Assembly: GCA_034437615.1 (NCBI GenBank)
Contig: DAOTTW010000237.1
Location: forward strand, 1 to 7,732
Source: DAOTTW01 sp034437615
GTDB lineage: Bacteria; Chloroflexota; Anaerolineae; Aggregatilineales; Phototrophicaceae
Direction of reading: 5' to 3'
Length of the DNA stretch: 7,732 bases
Below, one piece after another: positions 1 to 6,687 of the stretch (the first letter of the stretch is position 1; each line of letters begins with the position of its first letter). Made by a program: the position numbers and the translations under genes. The notes under the pieces were generated by a model, which saw nothing but the letters and a program-made list of their open reading frames with translations, searched no databases and was not told the DNA's origin.

Positions 1-1470
1 GTTACGCGCTCCATCCGTGACGCGCTGCGCATCCAGTGCCTTTTCTACGTGGTCGCTGGTCATTTCCGGCGGCAGATTGTTGATGTCCGTAATGCGAAAA
101 CCCAGCGCGACGACCATAATCACGCCAAGCAGGAACAGCACACCCAAATGTGGCCGCAAATCCAGTAAGCGCAGACGATACCACTGCTTACGTAGCCACA
201 TCAGCGCGTTGAAATCCAGCGGGGCCAGCGCCAAACTCACTAACATAATTGCACCGAGCCACGCATAAAACGCAGGTGTCGTGATGGTGTTATTGACTGT
301 GCCGAACCACGTCAGCACAATCAGGAAGAAAGCCGCCAGCACAAAGAAAATACGCAGCGGATGAATCCGCATAGTCCAGGGCAATTGATAATCGTCGGCT
401 GTGCGCGTTTGTGTTTGGGCGTCTTTGCGCTTGGGGTCGGCAATCGGCACCCACCCCGGCAATAACCCAGGCCGCTTGTGTGCGATCAGGCGCAATACAG
501 CCGTCAGCGCGTCGATCAACATCCAGATCAGCACCCCGGCCAGTAAGAATTGCGCACCGGGCGCTACCTTCGCGAAGACCGTCTCTATGGGGTCATCGGT
601 GGAATCAATCAGAAAGCCAATGCCAGCTATTATCAGGCCCAGCGGCAACGCTCGCAGGAGCATATTTACCAGATTCGGCGTCTTTTGGCCACGCCACCAC
701 GACAGCAAACCGCGCCAGTTGCCAATTAGCTCCGCAGCCATCCAGATCAGGAAGCCTATCAGCAGGAACGGTGCGCCTGACGCTAATTCGACCTGTTCGG
801 TGCGGCGTGCTGTGTTGCTCACGAACAGGCTATTGCCGAACCACGCCACCAGCACAGCCACAAGGTACAGCCCTAATTGCAACAGCCGCTCGTTTTGCAA
901 CCAATTGCTGAGGCGTTGGCCCCATGTTTGCTGCGGCGCTTCTGTTCGCGGCGCAGCAGCAGATACGGTTAAGCTAACAGGCTGCGAGACGTGCTCATGC
1001 TCAGCTTGTGGGTCTGGTCGGGCAATCGACCAGAAGGCTTGCCACGTTTGTACAGGCGCTCGCCGGAAATGATCCAGCAATTGTGCCAGCGTCATCTCTT
1101 CCAGCGTTGCATCTGCGGCTAGCACTAGCTGAGGTTCTGGTGTGTCTGGCTCAGGTGCAGCTTGTAGCGCTGGCTCGTCGTCTATATCGTCCTCAAAATC
1201 CGCTGCAACCGCCTGCATTTCCTCTGTATCGCTTACAGCCTGTGTCGGCTCCTCCACCGCGTTATAGCCCACGACAAGCCGCATTTCCATAGTATCTATG
1301 GGATTGGCTGCGTCTACAGAAGCGCCTGTATCTGCGTTATCAGCGTCAATCGGCTGCGGCAAATCAACGGCATCATCACCCGCTGCTGGATTTTGTACTG
1401 CGGCCTGTTCTGGCTGTTCTGCATCCGGTTGCTGAGGCTGTGGCAAGTCGTGTTCGGGCGTATCAGGCAT
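1..1470 (-). CDS. GT39-like (ArnT/PMT-type) membrane glycosyltransferase, N-terminal part
   Basis: Open frame of 490 codons with no stop, running off the left edge, so the C-terminus is missing. The ATG at 1470 overlaps the end of the methyltransferase gene by 8 bases and has AAGGGA at 1481-1486 in front of it. Residues 1-120 are a Pro/Gln/Ala-rich leader with about 31 Asp/Glu and a single Arg. A small segment follows (about 121-152, LAQLLDHFRRAP then TWQAFW). About seven hydrophobic segments come next, near 197-216, 233-252, 268-288, 305-328, 370-390, 399-417 and 440-458. After the last comes a loop with PPEMTSDHVEKALD (467-480). In GT-C enzymes of the ArnT/PMT group the first outer loop carries a catalytic acidic pair; here D473-H474 sits where Asp-Glu is usual. 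Such enzymes take sugar from a polyprenyl-phosphate donor on the outer face of the membrane. The assignment rests on this motif and the topology; the sugar and acceptor are unknown. Confidence 0.77.
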   Translation of the reverse strand, partial: MPDTPEHDLPQPQQPDAEQPEQAAVQNPAAGDDAVDLPQPIDADNADTGASVDAANPIDTMEMRLVVGYNAVEEPTQAVSDTEEMQAVAADFEDDIDDEPALQAAPEPDTPEPQLVLAADATLEEMTLAQLLDHFRRAPVQTWQAFWSIARPDPQAEHEHVSQPVSLTVSAAAPRTEAPQQTWGQRLSNWLQNERLLQLGLYLVAVLVAWFGNSLFVSNTARRTEQVELASGAPFLLIGFLIWMAAELIGNWRGLLSWWRGQKTPNLVNMLLRALPLGLIIAGIGFLIDSTDDPIETVFAKVAPGAQFLLAGVLIWMLIDALTAVLRLIAHKRPGLLPGWVPIADPKRKDAQTQTRTADDYQLPWTMRIHPLRIFFVLAAFFLIVLTWFGTVNNTITTPAFYAWLGAIMLVSLALAPLDFNALMWLRKQWYRLRLLDLRPHLGVLFLLGVIMVVALGFRITDINNLPPEMTSDHVEKALDAQRVTDGARN

Positions 1471-2368
1471 CCGGCTTGCGTCCCTTGAGTGCTAAGTTGA
1501 CGGTTGTGCGCTCCGGTAGCTCATTGATTGTATTCTTGCGGTCAAAATAGTTAAAGACCCGCAAGCCCAGGTTAATCGGGTTCCAAATGCTGCCGTCATT
1601 CTGGTCGAAGGTGATGCGGTTGGCGGCGTTGGCCATCTTCGCAGGCATCAGGCCACTTTCTAGCAGGGGCTTGCCGAAGCCATACACCAGATTATGAATA
1701 AACGGAAAACAGTGATGCGTAAACGAGCGTTCTGCTTCCACGATGAAACCCGCGTCTGCTGCCGCCTGGCGCAATTCCGGCATGGTGTACAGGCGCACGT
1801 GGTTCGCCCAGATGCCCGCAAACGGCCCCTGCTGGATATGCCGCCCGCAAACGGCCTCCAGCGTCTTATTGATGGGGTCCCACCAGAACGGGTAATTGGC
1901 ATGAGGCACGGTGATGGCCACGACACCGCCCGGTTTCAGCACGCGATAGACCTCTTGCAGCCCTGCGACATCGTCATCTAAGTGTTCCAGTATCTCTGAG
2001 CAGATCACGGCGTCGAATGTGTTACTCGCATACGGCAGCGCGTAGATGCTGGTATTGTGTAATGGGATATTCAGATGCCCGACGTTGGCCTGTGCCTTTT
2101 TGATGATTGGCCAATCGAGTTCCGCGCCGATGATCGTACAACTGCTGACATAGCGAAACATATTCAGGTAGAAGCCGCGACCACAAGGTATATCCAGCAC
2201 GACGCTATCAGCCTGCGGGTTCACCCACTCAAAAACGGTCTGAGCGCGTTTTTTGAAGGCCATGTCCGCCTCATTGCGCGTCATGTAGGCGATGGTCTCC
2301 GGGCTGATGGCAGGTCTGGCGTCTGTGGCTGGCGTCTCGTTGGCTACTTTAGCGTTCGGGGCGTGCAT
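1463..2368 (-). CDS. Class I SAM-dependent methyltransferase (Methyltransf_11/25 type)
   Basis: 301 residues, soluble. SAM-binding motif I is VVLDIPCGRGFYL (56-68), followed by an acidic strand end IGAELD (80-85), LPYASNTFDAVICSEILEHL (111-130, motif IV with the post-motif helix) and VYRVLKPGGVVAITVPH (140-156). The C-terminal third, with NYPFWWDPINKTLE (158-171), is a likely acceptor-binding part. I chose the ATG at 2368. The frame stays open to an ATG at 2464, but that extra 32 residues lies wholly inside the glycosyltransferase gene and reads like antifunctional Ser/Lys filler; an AGAGG lies about 12 bases before 2368, a rather long gap. The gene overlaps the GT4 gene by 20 bases and the GT39-like gene by 8, so the three are probably translated together. 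Methylation of a sugar, lipid carrier or glycan end is the natural guess from context; the real substrate is not visible. Confidence 0.87.
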   Translation of the reverse strand: MHAPNAKVANETPATDARPAISPETIAYMTRNEADMAFKKRAQTVFEWVNPQADSVVLDIPCGRGFYLNMFRYVSSCTIIGAELDWPIIKKAQANVGHLNIPLHNTSIYALPYASNTFDAVICSEILEHLDDDVAGLQEVYRVLKPGGVVAITVPHANYPFWWDPINKTLEAVCGRHIQQGPFAGIWANHVRLYTMPELRQAAADAGFIVEAERSFTHHCFPFIHNLVYGFGKPLLESGLMPAKMANAANRITFDQNDGSIWNPINLGLRVFNYFDRKNTINELPERTTVNLALKGRKPDA

Positions 2369-3635
2369 GGCGTCGGAAAACCTCTTCGTAGCGGTCCACT
2401 GTTTGCTTGAATGAGAAGATGCTTTCGATATATTCGCGGGTATGCTGATAGGCTTGCGGGTCATTCAGCACATCCAGCACCGCCTGCCCGATAGACTCAT
2501 GGTCGCCCTGCCTAGCCAGCTTGCCCATGCCCGTCAACGTCACAGGCACGCGCCCACCGGGAATATCCGTCATCACCATCGGCGTACCAGAGAGCATCGC
2601 CTCGACCTGCACCAGCGCGAAACATTCGGTATCGCTTGGCAGCACGATCACATCACAAGCCGCGTAAAAATCAGCCATCTGTTGCATATCCTGCAACACA
2701 CCCAGAAACGTCAACTGTGCTTGGTAGCGCTGCACCAATTCCTGATGGCGCTCCCAGGTATCTTCATAGGGAATCTCGTATTCGCCAGCAAACACCAGAT
2801 GCGCGTTCGGATACTGCTCGTTGATGACCTCTAGCGCTTTAATCGCCAAATCGGGGCGTTTTTCCTGCACGAAGCGCCCCGAATAACCGATGATGGGGCC
2901 GCCGTCGTGCTGCCATTTTGCGCGTAATTCCTGCACGCGCTGCGCTCGTGGCTCCGGCATCTGAATCGGCGGATGAATGATGGTCGTCTTATCCAGGAAA
3001 GGCTTGAGGTAATACGAATGCTTGGCGTAATCCTCACTGTAGCCGATGAGTTGTGCTGCACCACGCGCCATGAAGCGATACATGCCGAACATCACCCGCG
3101 TGATGAAGCGATTCACGGGCTTTTCCGGCAGCACCAAATCCCCGTGATGCGTGGCGACGACCTTCACGCCAGCAACACGCGCAATCAGGCTGACCAGCGC
3201 CGTTTCTAGCATCGGCGTGTGGATGCTGACGACATCGGCCTGACGCATGGCAAAATACGCCGCCCAGGGGTACGCAGGCATAATCATCCCGCGTGAGATG
3301 TGAAGCGGTGCCCACAAGCGCACCACACGCACGCCGTTATGCATGTCCTCATCGCGTGGCAGGCTGTTGTTATAGCGTGCCGTCAGTACAGTCACTTCAT
3401 GGCCACGCCGCACGAGTTCTTCAGCTACTCGTTGCACGTGGATGGTTAGGCCGGTGCGATGCGGGAAATAATACAGCAGCATAATCAGCACATGCAGCTT
3501 GCGGCCATCTTGTTTAGGCTCGTGCTGCTGTTCGATGGCGTCTGCTGCGCTTTGCACGCTAGCATCTGCGCTTGCGTTGTGTTGTCCTGTTTGCTTGTCT
3601 TGTGTTTTTTCCGTCTGAGATTGTGTTTCTAGCAT
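2349..3635 (-). CDS. GT4-family glycosyltransferase (GT-B fold)
   Basis: 428 residues. A Gln/Ala/Asp-rich, probably disordered tail (1-45) precedes the N-terminal Rossmann domain, which opens with KLHVLIMLLYYFPHRTGLTIHV (46-67): the usual first strand and a Gly-containing loop near the acceptor site. Then come VAEELVRRGHEVTVLT (70-85) and ATHHGDLV (161-168). The C-terminal domain has IIGYSGRFVQEKRPDLAI (248-265), with R254 and K259 in the places that normally contact the donor phosphates. The family EX7E motif is E337-CFALVQV-E345. These features mark a retaining, nucleotide-sugar-dependent GT4 enzyme acting in the cytosol or on the inner membrane face. The start at 3635 has no clear Shine-Dalgarno site and no better internal start was found, so the length of the tail is uncertain. 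It lies 36 bases after the flippase-like gene and overlaps the methyltransferase gene by 20. Sugar and acceptor are unknown. Confidence 0.92.
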   Translation of the reverse strand: MLETQSQTEKTQDKQTGQHNASADASVQSAADAIEQQHEPKQDGRKLHVLIMLLYYFPHRTGLTIHVQRVAEELVRRGHEVTVLTARYNNSLPRDEDMHNGVRVVRLWAPLHISRGMIMPAYPWAAYFAMRQADVVSIHTPMLETALVSLIARVAGVKVVATHHGDLVLPEKPVNRFITRVMFGMYRFMARGAAQLIGYSEDYAKHSYYLKPFLDKTTIIHPPIQMPEPRAQRVQELRAKWQHDGGPIIGYSGRFVQEKRPDLAIKALEVINEQYPNAHLVFAGEYEIPYEDTWERHQELVQRYQAQLTFLGVLQDMQQMADFYAACDVIVLPSDTECFALVQVEAMLSGTPMVMTDIPGGRVPVTLTGMGKLARQGDHESIGQAVLDVLNDPQAYQHTREYIESIFSFKQTVDRYEEVFRRHARPER

Positions 3636-3671
3636 AGGTCGCTTTTGTGTTGTTTAGTTGTTGATCTGCTT

Positions 3672-4742
3672 TCAAACGCCCTCACTGCGCATCTGACGCA
3701 CGCCTTGCGACAGTTGGCTGAGGGAGATACCTTCTTGAATAAAGCCAATGACGCCTGTGCTGGCATGGACAAAGACATTGACGCCGTGCACCATCACCGC
3801 AAAGGCTAGCGTCGTCGCTGAATACTCGTAGCCCACAGCGGTCAGCGCCAGCAAAATCGACGCTTCATAGGTGCCGACGTTACCGGGCACCGCAGGCAGC
3901 GCGATGGCAAACGCCGCAGCAGCGATATACAGTGCCGTGACAACCCAGCTAGCCGACTCGAAAAAGGCAAACATCAGCACATAACCCGCCGCGACGGATA
4001 GCGCCCAGCTTATCGTCGTCCAGCCCAGCGCCAGCAAGAGCATACGCGGGTTTGTCAGTGGTTGCAGCCCATCCAAAAATTGATCCAGCCATTTGTCGAT
4101 GGCGATGCGCTGCAAGAACGGCAGTAGGCGCTGTGCAAAGGCCAGAATGCGCTGCGCTAACCCACGATTCGCGGCCATCAGCACCAGCACGACAAAGCCA
4201 CAGATGGCCATTAGCGCCGCGAACGCCCCTGCTGCCCGTAATTCCTGCGGCACCGGGCCAGCAGCCAATGCACCTAGCAAAAGCAGCACCACAGCCAGCA
4301 AATCCAGCAGGCGTTCAACGATAATCGTGCTGATCGTCTGCGGCATAGGCACCGGCTTACGCACCCGTGACGCCAGATACACCCGTGCGACCTCACCCAT
4401 GCGCAGCGGTAACACCCCGTTGACCAGATAAGCCACATTCATAATGCTAAAGGCCCGCGTCCAGGGCAAGGCACCGTTGAGCAACACCTGCCAGCGAAAT
4501 GCTCGCGTCACCAAGCCTGCAAACAGCAATAGCAAACATGGCAGCACATATTCATAACGCGCCGCTAACAGCGCATCGCCAAATAGCGATAGGTTAATCT
4601 GTGTGATGATGAAATACAACGCAGCGATGCTCACGACTACGCCAACGAGTCCGATGCGTGCATTACGGGAAAAGCGCACAGTGCTAGTCCTGTTCTTGTG
4701 TATTGTGTCCTCTTTTGCCTCTGCTATTGCAGCGCGTAGCAT
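3672..4742 (-). CDS. Flippase-like / LPG-synthase transmembrane-domain protein (YbhN/UPF0104, PF03706 type)
   Basis: 356 residues from the start chosen here, almost all hydrophobic, with about seven to eight membrane segments; the first is near residues 28-48 and the last near 311-334. Family signatures are GEVARVYL (116-123), IIVERLLDLLAV (140-151) and PAVPGNVGTYEAS (283-295). These match the membrane domain shared by lysylphosphatidylglycerol synthases and the YbhN/AglD-like proteins often encoded beside glycosyltransferases. The soluble lysyl-transfer domain of true MprF is absent, so aminoacyl-lipid synthesis is unlikely; a role in handling lipid-linked sugars is inferred. The start is uncertain: ATG 4757 has no Shine-Dalgarno site, ATG 4742 has GAAGGG 4 bases before it, and GTG 4679 has AGGA 8 bases before it and would give a more typical short N-terminus. 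It is the first gene of the apparent operon. Confidence 0.88.
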   Translation of the reverse strand: MLRAAIAEAKEDTIHKNRTSTVRFSRNARIGLVGVVVSIAALYFIITQINLSLFGDALLAARYEYVLPCLLLLFAGLVTRAFRWQVLLNGALPWTRAFSIMNVAYLVNGVLPLRMGEVARVYLASRVRKPVPMPQTISTIIVERLLDLLAVVLLLLGALAAGPVPQELRAAGAFAALMAICGFVVLVLMAANRGLAQRILAFAQRLLPFLQRIAIDKWLDQFLDGLQPLTNPRMLLLALGWTTISWALSVAAGYVLMFAFFESASWVVTALYIAAAAFAIALPAVPGNVGTYEASILLALTAVGYEYSATTLAFAVMVHGVNVFVHASTGVIGFIQEGISLSQLSQGVRQMRSEGV

Positions 4743-4752
4743 AGCACCCTTC
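4688..4752 (-). promoter_or_regulatory. Competing ribosome binding sites for the flippase-like gene
   Basis: On the minus strand GAAGGG (4747-4752) lies 4 bases before ATG 4742, and AGGA (4688-4691) lies 8 bases before GTG 4679. The first site is stronger in sequence but close to its start; the second is better spaced and removes a hydrophilic stretch before the first membrane helix. The upstream ATG at 4757 has neither. The sequence alone does not decide between 4742 and 4679. Confidence 0.45.
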
Positions 4753-4834
4753 CCCATTTTTCACCATAACCGTCACGAATTTACATGCTGGCTTGTGCCC
4801 GCATTCATACAGGCTTCAGGCGCATCCAGCACGC

Positions 4835-4865
4835 TTGACACGAATTGACAGTCTATTGCTATACA
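4835..4865 (+). promoter_or_regulatory. Candidate promoter with tandem TTGACA boxes
   Basis: TTGACA occurs at 4835-4840 and again at 4845-4850, one helical turn apart. An extended -10-like TGCTATACA ends at 4865. The first box is 19 bases from TATACA, longer than the usual 17; the second is only 9 bases away. If the promoter is real, transcription would begin near 4872 and leave a leader of only about 8 bases, cutting into the Shine-Dalgarno site. The pair could instead be a direct-repeat operator. This is a pattern match only. Confidence 0.3.
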
Positions 4866-4866
4866 C

Positions 4867-4873
4867 AGGATGG
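4867..4873 (+). promoter_or_regulatory. Ribosome binding site that sets the start at 4880
   Basis: AGGATGG here, with AGGA 9 bases before ATG 4880, favours that codon over the in-frame ATG at 4793. The 29 residues between the two (CPHSYRLQAHPA and on) do not resemble a methyltransferase N-terminus and would lie across the promoter region. Confidence 0.55.
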
Positions 4874-4879
4874 ATACAA

Positions 4880-5509
4880 ATGGCTCAGGAATCACCCCAA
4901 TTCCCAAAAGAATATTTTCAGCGCTACGACGAGAGCACCGATTTCAATTTTTATAGCGTTCCGCGTAAGGTCGTACACATCGACAACGGGGCGATTGCCG
5001 CGCTCAGCGCCAAATACGCCGAATTGTTGCCCACCACAGGCGCATATCTCGACCTGATGAGCAGTTGGCGTTCACACCTGCCGGATAACCTGACGCCAGA
5101 GCGCGTCGCCGGGTTGGGCATGAACGGCGCAGAGATGGCCGACAACCCGCAGTTAACAGAATACGTCGTACACAGCCTGAACGACAATCCGCGCTTGCCC
5201 TATGACGACGCCACATTCGACGCGGCGCTGTGTGCAGTCTCGGTGCAATATCTGACGAACCCGACTGCGGTGTTTGCGGATGTGGGCCGCGTGTTGCAGC
5301 CGGGTGCGCCCTTTGTCGTCTCATTCTCGAACCGTTGCTTCCCGACGAAGGCCGTGAACGTATGGCTGTCGATGAGCGACGCGCAGCATGTGGCGCTCGT
5401 CACGCGCTATTTTGAGCTTGCAGGCGACTTTACGGCCATCAACAGCGAGGTTATCGCACCCGGCACGCATGACCCGCTGTATGTCGTGTGGGGTCATCGC
5501 GCCGATTAA
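4880..5509 (+). CDS. Methyltransferase-like protein with degenerate SAM motif I
   Basis: 209 residues, soluble, the only plus-strand gene. The C-terminal half follows the class I methyltransferase pattern: LPYDDATFDAALCAVSVQYL (106-125, motif IV region) and VFADVGRVLQPGAPFVVSFSNRCFPTKAV (131-159, motifs V-VI). Where motif I should read like LDLGCGxG, the protein has AYLDLMSSWRSHLPD (55-69), without glycines. The acidic-strand position is replaced by RVAGLGMNGAEMADNP (75-90). From memory this SSWxSH / GLGMN / SNRCFPTKA combination marks a conserved but uncharacterised group in several bacterial phyla and in plastid-bearing eukaryotes. That would make the change a family trait rather than decay. 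It may bind SAM in an altered way or have another ligand. It is divergent from the glycan operon, and its stop codon interlocks with the DUF1385 gene. Confidence 0.82.
   Translation: MAQESPQFPKEYFQRYDESTDFNFYSVPRKVVHIDNGAIAALSAKYAELLPTTGAYLDLMSSWRSHLPDNLTPERVAGLGMNGAEMADNPQLTEYVVHSLNDNPRLPYDDATFDAALCAVSVQYLTNPTAVFADVGRVLQPGAPFVVSFSNRCFPTKAVNVWLSMSDAQHVALVTRYFELAGDFTAINSEVIAPGTHDPLYVVWGHRAD
5506..5509. other. Interlocked convergent stop codons (TTAA)
   Basis: The palindrome TTAA supplies TAA at 5507-5509 for the plus-strand gene and TAA on the minus strand at 5508-5506 for the DUF1385 gene. With a 4-base overlap there is no room between the genes for a terminator. Any terminator must lie inside the opposite gene, so the transcripts probably overlap in antisense. 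Confidence 0.9.
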
Positions 5510-6636
5510 TCCCCCGCAGGTTGCGGCGCGTAGGCAGCGGCTTCCGGCTTCGCTGCGGGAATCGTCGCCTCCTCCGGCTTAATCAGCCCTTCGGAGAGCA
5601 GCACATGCTTAAACGACACAATCGCCACTTCAAGCATGTCGCGGTCCGGTTGGCGTGTCGTCAAATGCTGTAGCGCCAGGTTCGGCTTAACGATGAAGGC
5701 CACCCAGGGCTTATCAATGTTGCGGGCGGACCAGCGCAGCACTTCATAGGAGATGCCGGCAATCACCGGGATGAGCACAATACGCGAGACGATCAACCAG
5801 AAGAACGGCGGACGCCCCAGCAGCGAGAAAACAAACACGCTCACGAAAACAACCGTCAGCAAGAAAGCCGTGCCGCAACGCGGATGCTCAATCGGGTACT
5901 GCGCGACGACCTCCGGCGTGAGTTCTGCGCCTGCTTCATAGGCATTGATCGTTTTGTGCTCCGCGCCATGATAGCTAAATAGCCGCTTCACATCGTTCAT
6001 CTGGCCAATCAGCCCAATGTATGCGATTAAGAGGCCAAGCTGGATCACGGCTTCGATGAAATTAATCACAGTCGCCTGCCAGCCTATCGGCAACGCCTCG
6101 TAGAAGATAAACGCTTGCTCATCTTCAGCAACCGCTTCGCCATCCACCGTTTCGACAATGGCATCGTCTGATGTGGATGTAATGCCCAACGCGCTGCCGA
6201 CAGCAGTCGCCGCAGTCGTCGGCACCAGGAAGAAGATGCCGATGCCGATCATGAACGAAATGGCCACCGTCGCGAAGCCGAGCGGCCCGTTGAAATTCAC
6301 GTCCTCCTCGCCCATCGCCACATCTGCCGACCACATCAAAGAGCGTGTGCCAAGCACCATTGCATCCCACAAGCCCACCAGACCGCGCAAAAACGGCGTC
6401 TTGGCGATGCGGCCCCGATACAGCGTCTTATTCAGGGGTTGCTCGTGTACCACAATCTGCCCTTGCGTGTCACGCACGGCGATAGCGGCGGTGTGTGCGC
6501 CACGCATCAGCACGCCTTCAATTACAGCTTGCCCGCCATATGAGAATTGCATCTCACCGGGAGCCGTTTTTTGCACAGGGTTAGCCGAAGCACCGTTTGT
6601 GCTGGCTTCAGGCGTTGTATTGGGTTGTTCTGTCAT
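5506..6636 (-). CDS. DUF1385 / YqhQ-family membrane protein
   Basis: 376 residues. All three signatures of the family (PF07136) are present: FSYGGQAVIEGVLMRG (31-46), SYHGAEHKTINAYE (221-234) and HPRCGTAFLLTVVFV (251-265). The C-terminal PNLALQHLTTRQPDRDMLEVAI (318-339) is also typical. The His, Glu and Cys of the YHGAEHK and HPRCG motifs look like metal ligands; this is inference. Membrane segments lie near 120-139, 188-210, 257-273 and 278-298. The protein is longer than the roughly 300 to 320 residues usual in the family. It has a disordered Thr/Asn/Ala tail (1-28), an acidic insert between the first two helices (about 152-177), and a Pro/Ala tail (353-376). AAGGA at 6644-6648, 7 bases upstream, supports ATG 6636. 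It lies 51 bases after the glycoside hydrolase gene, with no terminator visible, so the two may be cotranscribed. The family's function is not known to me. Confidence 0.93.
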   Translation of the reverse strand: MTEQPNTTPEASTNGASANPVQKTAPGEMQFSYGGQAVIEGVLMRGAHTAAIAVRDTQGQIVVHEQPLNKTLYRGRIAKTPFLRGLVGLWDAMVLGTRSLMWSADVAMGEEDVNFNGPLGFATVAISFMIGIGIFFLVPTTAATAVGSALGITSTSDDAIVETVDGEAVAEDEQAFIFYEALPIGWQATVINFIEAVIQLGLLIAYIGLIGQMNDVKRLFSYHGAEHKTINAYEAGAELTPEVVAQYPIEHPRCGTAFLLTVVFVSVFVFSLLGRPPFFWLIVSRIVLIPVIAGISYEVLRWSARNIDKPWVAFIVKPNLALQHLTTRQPDRDMLEVAIVSFKHVLLSEGLIKPEEATIPAAKPEAAAYAPQPAGD

Positions 6637-6687
6637 GGGTTCGTCCTTGTTGTTGGCTGCTTGTTGCGGTTTTTGCCTGCAAAGGGA

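Larger units (their letters stand above)
1..4742 (-). other. Apparent four-gene glycan-assembly operon
   Basis: Four genes run on the minus strand with junctions of +36, -20 and -8 bases: flippase-like protein, GT4 transferase, SAM methyltransferase, GT39-like transferase. No terminator-like hairpin with a T-run is visible at any junction. The set pairs an inner-face transferase with an outer-face GT-C transferase and a polytopic membrane protein, as expected for making and using a lipid-linked sugar. Cotranscription is inferred from spacing; later members may lie beyond the left edge. Confidence 0.7.
4743..4879. other. Divergent intergenic region
   Basis: About 137 bases separate the divergent starts of the flippase-like operon and the methyltransferase-like gene, so both promoters should lie here. 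The plus-strand side has TTGACA boxes near its right end. On the minus strand only weak -10-like words (TATGAAT, TGTAAAT) appear without well-spaced -35 partners, so I assign no promoter for the operon. No RNA gene or hairpin is apparent. Confidence 0.5.

Noticed and set aside
401..1292. Long plus-strand open frames (223, 166 and 94 codons)
   Set aside because: They lie antisense to the GT39-like gene, which has a clear membrane topology and motif. Their translations are Ser/Arg/Pro/Cys-rich without any recognisable domain.
2369..2464. N-terminal extension of the SAM methyltransferase from ATG 2464
   Set aside because: It lies entirely within the GT4 coding region in another frame, would add 32 low-quality residues, and is not needed for the domain; ATG 2368 gives a normal start.
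4793..4879. Upstream start for the methyltransferase-like gene
   Set aside because: The extra 29 residues cross the likely promoter, and the better-spaced AGGA precedes ATG 4880.
6672..6683. Small inverted repeat TTTGC/GCAAA after the glycoside hydrolase gene
   Set aside because: A 5-base AT-rich stem with a 2-base loop and no T-run cannot be supported as a terminator.
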